NCBI GenBank assembly: GCA_026786065.1
Contig: JAJAYS010000375.1
Location: 1 to 12,683, forward strand
DNA length: 12,683 bases
Reading direction: 5' to 3'
Source: Polaromonas sp.
GTDB lineage: Bacteria; Pseudomonadota; Gammaproteobacteria; Burkholderiales; Burkholderiaceae_C
Part shown: positions 1 through 6,928 of the stretch, piece by piece
Numbering within the stretch: position 1 is the stretch's first letter
Layout: every line of letters begins with the position of its first letter
Position numbers and translations under genes: made by a program
The notes under the pieces: generated by a model
Databases searched by the model: none
The model's input: only the letters and a program-made list of their open reading frames with translations
What the model was told of the DNA's origin: nothing

Positions 1-1691
1 CACGACGGCTTGCGGCAGGCCGATTCGATCTCGGGCGACTTGCAGCCGATGCGGTACATGTTGGCGGTCGGCCCGCCCAGGTCGGAAATTGCGCCGGTGA
101 AACCCTTGACGGTGTCGCGGATCGCCTCGATCTCGCGGATCACAGAGTCTTCAGAGCGGCTCTGGATGATGCGGCCTTCGTGTTCGGTGATCGAGCAGAA
201 GGTGCAGCCGCCGAAGCAGCCGCGCATGATGTTGACGCTGAAGCGGATCATCTCCCAGGCCGGGATTTTGGTGGCGTGGTCGTGGCTGCCGTTTTCATCG
301 GCATACGAAGGATGCGGCGAGCGCGCATACGGCAGGTCGAAAACGTAGTCCATCTCGGCGGTGGTCAGCGGAATCGGCGGCGGCGTGATCCAGACGTCGC
401 GAGCCAGGCGCTTGCCGCCTTTGGTTTCTTCGCCTTCGCCGTGCGCCTGCACCAGCGCACGGGCGTTGCCGGGGTTGGTTTCCAGGTGCAGCACGCGGTT
501 GGCGTGGGCATACAGCACCGGGTCACTCTTGACCTGCTCGTAGGACGGCAGGCGGATGACCGAACGATCGCGCGGCGGGACTTTGATGCGGCCCTGCATG
601 TGCGACAGGCTGGGGTTGGGCACAAAGGTGAGTGGTTTGATGGCCGGGTTGGCCTGTCTTGTTCCCTCGCCCTTTGGGAGAGGGTCAGGGTGAGGGCTCC
701 CCGAGTTTTCCTTGACTGAAGTTTTCGCGCTTTCAACGGCCTGAAGCGGCTTCGCTGCGCCCTCACCCCTGCCCTCTCCGAAAGGGAGAGCGAGTAAGCC
801 AGCCGCAGCCTCGGCTTGAGTGGCCACCGCCTCTGCCTCATCTTCCCGCGCACAGGTCGCGCCCTGCTCTTTCGCCACGTCGGAAATCATCATGTACGGA
901 TTGACATGCGCCTCAACCCGGCCCAGCGCATCGACACTGGTCGAATCGATCTCGAACCAGCCCTGCACCGTCTCGTCGCCGCTTTTGCGGATGAACGCCG
1001 TGCCGCGCACGTCGGTGATGCTGGCCACCGGCTCCTTTGCGGCCAGCCGGTGGGCAATCTCGACGATGGCCCGTTCGGCGTTGCCGTACAGCAGCAGGTC
1101 GCATTTCGAATCGACGACTACAGAACGGCGCACCTTGTCGGACCAGTAGTCGTAATGCGCAATGCGGCGCAACGAGCCTTCGATGCCGCCCAGGATGATC
1201 GGAACCTCTTTGTACGCCTCGCGGCAGCGCTGCGAATACACCAGCGCCGCACGGTCGGGCCGCTTGCCGCCGATATCTCCGGGGGTGTAGGCGTCGTCGC
1301 TGCGGATTTTGTGGTCCGCCGTGTAGCGGTTGATCATCGAATCCATGTTGCCGGCGGTGACGCCGTAAAACAGGTTCGGCCGGCCCAGAACCTTGAACGG
1401 CTCGGCGCTCTGCCAGTCGGGCTGCGCGATGATGCCGACCCGAAAGCCCTGCGCTTCCAGCATCCGGCCGATCACCGCCATACCAAAGCTCGGATGGTCC
1501 ACGTAGGCATCGCCAGAGACGATGACGATGTCGCAGCTGTCCCAGCCAAGCGCGTCCATCTCTACCCGGCTGGTGGGCAGAAATTTGGCGGTGCCAAAAC
1601 GCGCCGCCCAGTACTTGCGGTAGCTGGTCAGTGGCTTGGCGGGCCGCGTGAAAAACGAGACATCCACAACGGATTTGGCGGGGGCGTTCAT
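1..1691 (-). CDS. ygiQ: YgiQ family radical SAM protein (UPF0313), 3' end missing
   Basis: An open frame reads from an ATG at 1691-1689 to the left edge without a stop, giving 563 codons. The N-terminal domain (about residues 20-260) has the family's landmarks: [43 protein letters not shown] text near 110-126, and [16 protein letters not shown]. The radical-SAM iron-sulfur motif CX3CX2C follows at Cys492, Cys496 and Cys499 ([11 protein letters not shown]), then [17 protein letters not shown]. From memory, E. coli YgiQ is about 740 residues, so roughly the last quarter lies outside the window. The family's reaction is not established; the cluster predicts S-adenosylmethionine radical chemistry in the cytoplasm. 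Residues about 300-343 are encoded by an inverted REP-like pair inserted in frame in the variable linker. No Shine-Dalgarno sequence precedes the ATG, but residue 1 fits the family's N-terminus. The gene is transcribed away from the CHRD lipoprotein gene region, on the same strand. Confidence 0.95.
   Translation of the reverse strand, partial: MNAPAKSVVDVSFFTRPAKPLTSYRKYWAARFGTAKFLPTSRVEMDALGWDSCDIVIVSGDAYVDHPSFGMAVIGRMLEAQGFRVGIIAQPDWQSAEPFKVLGRPNLFYGVTAGNMDSMINRYTADHKIRSDDAYTPGDIGGKRPDRAALVYSQRCREAYKEVPIILGGIEGSLRRIAHYDYWSDKVRRSVVVDSKCDLLLYGNAERAIVEIAHRLAAKEPVASITDVRGTAFIRKSGDETVQGWFEIDSTSVDALGRVEAHVNPYMMISDVAKEQGATCAREDEAEAVATQAEAAAGLLALPFGEGRGEGAAKPLQAVESAKTSVKENSGSPHPDPLPKGEGTRQANPAIKPLTFVPNPSLSHMQGRIKVPPRDRSVIRLPSYEQVKSDPVLYAHANRVLHLETNPGNARALVQAHGEGEETKGGKRLARDVWITPPPIPLTTAEMDYVFDLPYARSPHPSYADENGSHDHATKIPAWEMIRFSVNIMRGCFGGCTFCSITEHEGRIIQSRSEDSVIREIEAIRDTVKGFTGAISDLGGPTANMYRIGCKSPEIESACRKPS
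663..793. repeat. Inverted pair of REP-like repeats inside ygiQ
   Basis: Two 35-base copies lie in inverted orientation at 663-697 and 759-793, separated by 61 bases. One reads TCCCTCGCCCTTTGGGAGAG and then ...GTGAGGGC; the reverse complement of the other matches it at 29 of 35 positions. Each copy also has an internal short palindrome, CTC-CCTTTNGG-GAG. This resembles the CCCTCACCC...CTCTCCC family of dispersed palindromic elements that is frequent between proteobacterial genes and often occurs as inverted doublets (REPIN-like). Here the doublet is translated, giving PFGEGRGEG and [12 protein letters not shown] in YgiQ. Family assignment is from memory; the pair itself is directly visible. 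Confidence 0.85.
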
Positions 1692-1753
1692 GGGGCGATC
1701 GGTGAGGACGGGAGGGGGCGCCACAGCCGCGAGACGCGCGGGGGCAACCGGTA

Positions 1754-1759
1754 ATTTTA
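1754..1759 (-). promoter_or_regulatory. Possible -10 element for ygiQ
   Basis: On the minus strand TAAAAT (5 of 6 to TATAAT) lies about 60 bases before the ygiQ ATG, in an AT-rich island within GC-rich sequence. No convincing -35 hexamer is found at 16-19 bases upstream, so this is weak. Confidence 0.3.
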
Positions 1760-1985
1760 AGGTTTTACCGCCGTTTGCGGCCGAATGCCCCCACCGAGAG
1801 CGCCGGACGCGTTCACTTGGCGATTTGGCGCAGCGCCCGGCGCTGACCAGCCAACCTGGCGCGGCAAGCTGTTTCCGCTCACGAATCAGAATAAAAAAGC
1901 CACATGGCCCAATGAATACGGGCGCAGGAGGCTCCTCTTTTTATAGCGACGGCCTCGCAGGCTCACTTCTTTTGCGCAGGCAGTT

Positions 1986-2039
1986 GGCTCTCTGCCGGCA
2001 CGCGGCTCTGAGCTGGCCGGTGGCTCTGAGCTTGCGGCG
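1986..2039. repeat. Degenerate 18-bp tandem repeat, three units
   Basis: GGCTCT recurs at 1986, 2004 and 2022, exactly 18 bases apart. The second and third units share GGCTCTGAGCT and are alike over most of their length; the first is more diverged (GGCTCTCTGCC). The repeat is non-coding as far as I can tell. Confidence 0.6.
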
Positions 2040-2107
2040 CTACCCCACAGCCCCACTTGCCCCTTCAGCCGTCAGGCAAGCGGAGGCTGGCTCGGCCTGC
2101 CGGTGGC

Positions 2108-2590
2108 TCAGTTCCGAACCGTCATCTGCCCGCGGAGCTCGCCGGACGGATTCGCCGCCGTGTGCACATTGGCGTACCAGCGGCCAGCGAGCAAATCGGC
2201 GGCCTGTGCCGGGGTCAGCATGGCGCTGCCCTCCATCGCGTTCTGGATCGGCGCAGTCCAGCCGAGGACGACGCCAGCGTTCGCACCGGCTGCAGCAGGA
2301 CCGTGAAAATGCCCCGCCGTGGCTGGCCCGCTCAGGCCGCTGTAGTTGACTTTCCAGCGCAACTGGCTGGTGGTTTTGTCGAACATCGCATCGACCGAGC
2401 CGGTGCCGGCGGAATTGACGGCCGGTACCTCGTTGGCGCCGCGCAACATGGTCGTCAGCGCGACTCGGTTTGCGGACGAGTCACCCATGCCTGCGAAATC
2501 ACGCATGCTGGCGCAGCCGCCGACCAGCGTCACAGCCAGGGCCGCCGCAGCGAGTTTGCCAACGGGGTGGTTCAAATACTTCAAAGTCAT
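2108..2590 (-). CDS. CHRD domain-containing lipoprotein
   Basis: A 160-residue protein. The N-terminus has a Lys, then a hydrophobic stretch (residues 10-24) ending in a lipobox, VGGC, with Cys26 as the likely lipidated residue, so the protein is expected to be anchored in a membrane facing the periplasm. The rest is one CHRD domain: GANEVPAV (51-58), AGHFHGPA (92-99) and WYANVHTAANPSGELRGQM (138-156). CHRD domains were first noted in chordin and are widespread in bacterial secreted proteins; their function there is not known. The start is supported by TTGGAG about 10 bases upstream of the ATG. The gene is divergent from ku, with 219 bases between the two starts. A ligand or role cannot be read from the sequence. 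Confidence 0.9.
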   Translation of the reverse strand: MTLKYLNHPVGKLAAAALAVTLVGGCASMRDFAGMGDSSANRVALTTMLRGANEVPAVNSAGTGSVDAMFDKTTSQLRWKVNYSGLSGPATAGHFHGPAAAGANAGVVLGWTAPIQNAMEGSAMLTPAQAADLLAGRWYANVHTAANPSGELRGQMTVRN

Positions 2591-2659
2591 GGTCGTCGCT
2601 CCAAGGGGTTAAAACTCAGATGATTCCCGTGCGCTTCCCGCTGGCCATTCAGACGAAAG

Positions 2660-2694
2660 CGCCAGATTGCGTCGTCCAACGCCAGATTGCATCG
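2660..2694. promoter_or_regulatory. 15-bp direct repeat, possible operator between CHRD gene and ku
   Basis: CGCCAGATTGCGTCG (2660-2674) recurs as CGCCAGATTGCATCG (2680-2694), with one mismatch and a start-to-start distance of 20 bp, about two helical turns. The pair lies in the divergent promoter region, 70 bases from the CHRD start and about 115 from the ku start. On the minus strand a -35-like TTGGAC (2679-2674) sits between the two copies. A role as a regulator binding site is inference. Confidence 0.45.
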
Positions 2695-2809
2695 CCGAGA
2701 CCGCACACCGGCTGCTACCCGCTCGCGCGCACGGCACCGTGCGGCTGTCCTACGCCAGCACACTTGCACAGCCGACAGCGCAGCCTGTTCAAAGCGTCGA
2801 AGCTGCGCT

Positions 2810-3775
2810 ATGAGTTCACGCGTGTTGTGGAAGGGGGCGATCAGCTTCGGGCTGGTTCACATTCCGGTTGCGCTGCATGCGGCAACCTCGAGCGACGCGC
2901 TCGACTTCGACTGGCTCGACAAACGCAGCATGGATCCGGTCGGCTACAAGCGCATCAATAAAAAAACCGGCGAAGAGATCGCCAAAGAAAACATCGTCAA
3001 GGGCATCGCCACCGACGACGGCCAGTACGTAGTGCTGAGCGACGAAGAGATCGCCGCCGCCTACCCCAAAACGACGCAAACCATAGAGATCGACAGCTTC
3101 GTCAGCAACACCGAAATTCCTTTCGTGTACCTCGAACGGCCCTACTACATCGCGCCGATCAACAAGGGGCACAAGGTGTATGCGCTGCTGCGCGACACGC
3201 TGCTGCAGACCCGGCGCGTCGGCATCGCCCGCGTGGTGATCCAGACGAAACAGCATCTGGCGGTGCTGGTGCCCAGCGGGCCCGGTCTGGTGCTGAACCT
3301 GCTGCGCTGGGGCGCCGACATCCGGCCGTGGGACGAGCTGGATTTGCCAGCCGAGGGTGCCAAAGCCGCCGGTTTAAGCGAACGGGAGCTGGCGATGGCC
3401 AAACAGCTGGTGGACGACATGACCACCCTATGGGAGCCGGCCCGCTTCACCGATGTGTTCAAGGAGAAAATCCTTTCGCTGGTCGCTGAAAAAGTGAAGC
3501 AGGGTCTGACCGAAACCGTCGTGCAGCCGCACGAATCGGCTGACGCCTCTTCCGAAACTTCGGGCGCGAATATTCTGGACCTGACCGAGCTGTTAAAACG
3601 CAGTCTGCGCAAGGCCGGAGCCGGCGACGCGACCATAGCCCCGGCAGCCAAAGCCGCCCAGTCGCCCGCCAAGCCGGTGCGCAAACCCGCCGCGACCAAG
3701 CCCGCTGCAACAAAGCGAGCTGCGACCAAACCGGCGGCAGCACCACGTCGGGCAGCAGTCAAACGCGCCGCGTAA
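2810..3775 (+). CDS. ku: Ku, DNA end-binding protein of bacterial NHEJ
   Basis: A 321-residue protein that should form a homodimeric ring on double-strand DNA ends and recruit LigD. It opens with the diagnostic Ku core text WKGAISFGLVHIPVAL (residues 7-22), followed by YKRINKKTGEEI, YVVLSDEEI and FVYLERPYYIAP (105-116), all typical of the beta-barrel/bridge domain. The core runs to about residue 260. A C-terminal tail (about 275-321) is rich in Lys, Ala, Pro and Arg, with four near-identical five-residue units (KPAAT, KPAAT, KRAAT, KPAAA; residues 292-311), resembling histone H1 tails. The ATG at 2810 matches the family N-terminus. The frame is open upstream to a TTG at 2687, but that stretch is unlike Ku. 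The Shine-Dalgarno is weak (GAAG). ligD follows after 25 bases on the same strand, almost certainly one transcript. Confidence 0.97.
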   Translation: MSSRVLWKGAISFGLVHIPVALHAATSSDALDFDWLDKRSMDPVGYKRINKKTGEEIAKENIVKGIATDDGQYVVLSDEEIAAAYPKTTQTIEIDSFVSNTEIPFVYLERPYYIAPINKGHKVYALLRDTLLQTRRVGIARVVIQTKQHLAVLVPSGPGLVLNLLRWGADIRPWDELDLPAEGAKAAGLSERELAMAKQLVDDMTTLWEPARFTDVFKEKILSLVAEKVKQGLTETVVQPHESADASSETSGANILDLTELLKRSLRKAGAGDATIAPAAKAAQSPAKPVRKPAATKPAATKRAATKPAAAPRRAAVKRAA

Positions 3776-3800
3776 ATCGGGCAGCGCAGCGGCTACCTCC

Positions 3801-6482
3801 ATGGCCAAGCCGCACACCCTCGAGCGCTACCACGCCAAACGCGACTTCACGAAAACGGCTGAGCCAAGCGGCGCCGACGGACCACAGCCTGCCGGTTCCT
3901 ATGCCAGAGCGGCGCTGCGCTTCGTCGTGCAAAAACATGCCGCCCGGAATCTGCATTACGACTTTCGGCTGGAGCTGAACGGCACGCTGAAAAGCTGGGC
4001 CGTGCCGAAGGGACCGAGCCTGGACCCAGCCGTCAAACGCATGGGCGTGCAGGTCGAGGACCACCCGCTCGACTACGCCGGTTTTGAAGGCGTGATTCCA
4101 GCAAAGCAGTACGGGGCCGGTGAGGTGATCGTCTGGGACCACGGCAGCTGGACGCCCATCGGCGATGCCGCGCAAGGCCTGGCTCAGGGCAAGCTGAAGT
4201 TCGAACTGCACGGCAAAAAGCTCACAGGCGGCTGGACTCTGGTGCGCATGCACCGGCGCTCTGGCGACGTCAGCAAGGACAGCGACGACAAGCAGCCCTG
4301 GCTGCTGATCAAGGAAAAAGACGCGCAGGCCCGCGCAGCAGCCGAGTTCGACGTGCTCGAAGCGCAGCCGGACAGCGTCATCACCGGCAAGCCGCTGGGA
4401 GCTGCGGCAGCGGCAAAAAAAACGCCGATGCCAGCGAAAAAAAGCGCAAGTAGAACGGCCGCATCGACCGGCGCCGCGCAACCGGCTGAAGCCAGCGCCC
4501 TGCCCCAAGGCGCGTTGCTAGCCCCCTTGCCCGCCACGCTGGCGCCGCAACTCGCCAGCCCGGCCACCAGGCCTCCCACCGACCCGGCAGGCTGGCTCTA
4601 CGAGATCAAGCTCGACGGCTACCGGCTGCTGACGCGCATCGACGGCGCCACGGTGCGCTGCTTCACGCGCAACGGCCACGACTGGTCGGCCCGGCTGCCG
4701 CAGCTGTGCGCATCGATAGCAAGGCTGGGCTTGCGCTCGGCCTGGATAGACGGCGAGATCGTGGTGCTCAATGCCGATGGACTGCCCGACTTCGGCGCGC
4801 TGCAAAACGCCTTTGACCGAAGCGGCAAGCCGGCAGCAGAGGCCGGCGCGCGCATCCGTTACTTCGTGTTCGATATGCCGTATTTCGACGGACTGGACCT
4901 GCGGGCGGTGCCGCTTTCGACGCGCCGCGACATTTTGTGCGCGGCCATCACCGAGTCCCCGCAGGCCGACATCGTGTTCAGCGAAAGCTTCGACGCGCCG
5001 CTGGCCGACCTGCTGGCATCGAGCCGGCAGCTCCGACTCGAAGGGTTGATCGGCAAACGCGCCGATGCGCACTATGTGTCACGCCGCTCGCCAAGCTGGA
5101 TCAAGCTCAAGACCCGGCTGCGTCAGGAGTTCGTCATAGGCGGCTACACCGCCCCGCAAGGCGCCCGCGCCGGGCTGGGTGCGCTGCTGCTCGGGGTGCA
5201 CGACGCGGCGGGCAAACTGCGTTACGCCGGCAACGTCGGCACCGGCTTCAGCGCGCCGGCCTTGCTGGCGCTGCAGCAAAAACTCGCTGCGCTGCACAGC
5301 ACCAAAGACCCGTTTTCAGACCTGCCGCGCAGCCTGCGGGCGCAATGGGTCAAGCCGCAGTTGCTGGCCGAAGTGGCGTTTGCCGAATGGACGCAGACCG
5401 GCCGCGTCCGCCATGCGTCGTTCGCCGGTTTGCGCGACGACAAAGCGGCGCGGCAGATCGTGCGCGAGCCGACGCTGGTCATGCCCGCCGCTTCGACTCA
5501 GGCCCCCGAGCCCCGCGCCGACCCAAGCCGCAAGCGCCCGGCTTCCAGCGCCGCCAACCGCACGGCCCCGCCTGTTCGGGTCACCCACCCCGAGCGCGTC
5601 ATGGATGCAGCCAGCGGCGTGACCAAACAACAACTGGTGGACTACTACGCCTCGGTCAGCGGGTTGCTGCTGCCGCACCTGGCCGGCCGTCCGGTGGCGC
5701 TGGTTCGCGCGCCCGACGGTGTCGCGGGCGCGCTGTTCTTCCAGAAGCATGCGGCCGCCAAGACAATTCCCGGCATCCGGCTGCTGTCGCCCGAACTCGA
5801 CCCCGGCCATGCTGCGCTGCTGGTGATCGAGTCGCTCGATGCTTTGCTGGCGGCCGCCCAGCTCAACGTCATCGAGCTGCATACCTGGAATGCCACCGAG
5901 TCGGCGATACGCCAACCCGACCGGATGACCTTCGACCTTGACCCCGGCGAGGGCGTTGAATGGGTCCAGGTTATGCAAGGCGCGCAACTGGTCAAGACGC
6001 TGCTCGACGAATTGCAGCTGAAGAGCTTTATAAAAACCAGTGGCGGCAAGGGCTTGCACATCCTGGTGCCGTTGAAGCCGGGCTCGTCGGCACCGGACTT
6101 TGACGTGGTGAAGGATTTTTCACACGCCATCGTCGATCACTTGGCGCGGGTGTTGCCGCAAACCTTTGTCGCCAAAAGCGGACCTAAAAACCGCGTCGGC
6201 AAAATCTTTGTCGATTACCTGCGAAACGGCTTTGGCGCGACCACTGCTTCGGCCTGGTCGGCACGCGCCCGGCCGGGTATGGGCGTTTCGGTGCCAGTGG
6301 GCTGGGAGGAGCTGGCCGGTCTGCGCAGCGGCGCGCACTGGAGCGTCACCACGGTGGCCGAACGCCTGAGCGTGGGGAACCGGCCCTGGAGCGACTACCC
6401 AAGTAGCAAAAACGACCTGCGCGGCGCCATGCGTCAGCTCAAGTTCGAGTCGGGGCAGCGAAAAAAACCGATAACTGTGTAG
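3801..6482 (+). CDS. ligD: LigD, multifunctional NHEJ ATP-dependent DNA ligase (PE-LIG-POL)
   Basis: An 893-residue enzyme that trims, fills and seals DNA ends held by Ku. The domain order is that of Pseudomonas LigD. (1) 3'-phosphoesterase, about residues 8-175: His46, His52, Asp54, Arg56, His88 and Tyr92 match the P. aeruginosa active-site set with a constant offset of four. (2) Ligase, about 240-560: nucleotidyl acceptor Lys270 in EIKLDGYR, FVFDMPYFDG (355-364), EGLIGKR (414-420) and WIKLK (433-437). (3) Polymerase/primase, about 590-885: catalytic Asp712 and Asp714 (FDLDPGEG), His753 (GGKGLHILVPL) and Asp805 (KIFVDYLRN). Linkers at about 197-240 and 562-590 are Ala/Pro/Lys-rich. No Shine-Dalgarno precedes the ATG and there is no other in-frame start between the ku stop and it, so translational coupling to ku is likely. 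The first linker contains an A8 run in slippery phase (see findings). Confidence 0.97.
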   Translation: MAKPHTLERYHAKRDFTKTAEPSGADGPQPAGSYARAALRFVVQKHAARNLHYDFRLELNGTLKSWAVPKGPSLDPAVKRMGVQVEDHPLDYAGFEGVIPAKQYGAGEVIVWDHGSWTPIGDAAQGLAQGKLKFELHGKKLTGGWTLVRMHRRSGDVSKDSDDKQPWLLIKEKDAQARAAAEFDVLEAQPDSVITGKPLGAAAAAKKTPMPAKKSASRTAASTGAAQPAEASALPQGALLAPLPATLAPQLASPATRPPTDPAGWLYEIKLDGYRLLTRIDGATVRCFTRNGHDWSARLPQLCASIARLGLRSAWIDGEIVVLNADGLPDFGALQNAFDRSGKPAAEAGARIRYFVFDMPYFDGLDLRAVPLSTRRDILCAAITESPQADIVFSESFDAPLADLLASSRQLRLEGLIGKRADAHYVSRRSPSWIKLKTRLRQEFVIGGYTAPQGARAGLGALLLGVHDAAGKLRYAGNVGTGFSAPALLALQQKLAALHSTKDPFSDLPRSLRAQWVKPQLLAEVAFAEWTQTGRVRHASFAGLRDDKAARQIVREPTLVMPAASTQAPEPRADPSRKRPASSAANRTAPPVRVTHPERVMDAASGVTKQQLVDYYASVSGLLLPHLAGRPVALVRAPDGVAGALFFQKHAAAKTIPGIRLLSPELDPGHAALLVIESLDALLAAAQLNVIELHTWNATESAIRQPDRMTFDLDPGEGVEWVQVMQGAQLVKTLLDELQLKSFIKTSGGKGLHILVPLKPGSSAPDFDVVKDFSHAIVDHLARVLPQTFVAKSGPKNRVGKIFVDYLRNGFGATTASAWSARARPGMGVSVPVGWEELAGLRSGAHWSVTTVAERLSVGNRPWSDYPSSKNDLRGAMRQLKFESGQRKKPITV

Positions 6483-6574
6483 GCCCCTGCCGTGACCTTC
6501 TCGCGGCTACTGGCGAGGCCGCCCGCGCCGCCGTAGCATCGAATCACCCGCTAGCCGAGGCCCTGGAGACGAGC

Positions 6575-6772
6575 ATGAAAACTACCCTGATTGCACTGAC
6601 CGCCATGTTGATGCTCTCCGCCTGCCCCGATACCAAAGTGCCCAAAGCGCCGCCGAAAGTCCCGGAGCCGAAAGCCGCGCTCCAGACACAGATGGAGCTT
6701 CCGATGCCGGATCGGCCCGGCCAGTCGTGGATTGTTGAGCGCGTTCGCCAACCTGCCTGGCCGTCGCTTTAG
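6575..6772 (+). CDS. Small proline-rich lipoprotein, unknown function
   Basis: A 65-residue protein with Lys2, a hydrophobic stretch (5-15) and the lipobox LSAC, making Cys17 the predicted lipidated residue. The mature part is short and Pro/Lys-rich (KVPKAPPKVPEPK), with a final Trp-containing segment (DRPGQSWIVERV). I do not recognise the family. The start is supported by GGAG eight bases before the ATG. The gene lies 92 bases downstream of ligD on the same strand; a TAGCAT hexamer at 6534-6539 could be its own -10, but its -35 is poor, so read-through from ku-ligD is equally possible. The N-terminal signal and Shine-Dalgarno make it more likely real than not. Confidence 0.7.
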   Translation: MKTTLIALTAMLMLSACPDTKVPKAPPKVPEPKAALQTQMELPMPDRPGQSWIVERVRQPAWPSL

Positions 6773-6928
6773 CCGGCGAGGCCAGCAAGCCGGCCAGCAA
6801 CGGTCCACGGCGTGCGTGTTGGGCGACCAGCCGCCACCCTTGCACCGACAAATGAGGCGCTTGGTTACGGCGCATGGCATTCGATCGGCCATCCGGCGGA
6901 TTGCGCCGCAGGACAGCGCAAACCGGAT

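Larger units (their letters stand above)
1692..2107. other. Non-coding gap between ygiQ and the CHRD lipoprotein gene
   Basis: No reading frame here resembles a protein I know. The long plus-strand frame crossing it is antisense to both neighbouring genes and looks like a GC-bias artefact. The gap holds the upstream region of ygiQ, a degenerate 18-bp tandem repeat at 1986-2039, and short GC-rich palindromes such as GCCTCGCAGGC near 1952. None of the palindromes forms a convincing terminator for the minus-strand CHRD gene. Confidence 0.6.

Noticed and set aside
816..1754. Long plus-strand open frame (312 codons) opposite ygiQ
   Set aside because: It is fully antisense to a strongly conserved radical-SAM gene, has low-complexity Arg/His/Val-rich translation and no recognisable domain. 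It is explained by GC-rich third positions.
1927..1946. AGGAGGCTCCT followed by CTTTTTAT as a terminator on the plus strand
   Set aside because: The stem is only about four base pairs with a minimal loop, and no plus-strand gene ends upstream of it.
1636..2349. Plus-strand open frame of 237 codons across the ygiQ/CHRD gap
   Set aside because: Both ends are antisense to real genes, the translation is Arg/Ser/Ala-rich without family resemblance, and there is no ribosome binding site.
4937..5941. Plus-strand open frame of 334 codons inside ligD
   Set aside because: It is an out-of-frame shadow of the ligase and polymerase domains with Arg/Ala/Gly-rich translation; the ligD frame holds all the motifs.
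5316..6059. Minus-strand open frame of 247 codons opposite ligD
   Set aside because: It is antisense to the catalytic polymerase domain and shows no protein motif; a compositional artefact.
6772..6795. GCCGGC ... GCCGGC inverted repeat after the small lipoprotein as a terminator
   Set aside because: There is no T-tract on either strand, the loop is 11 bases, and GCCGGC is a self-palindrome common in GC-rich DNA.
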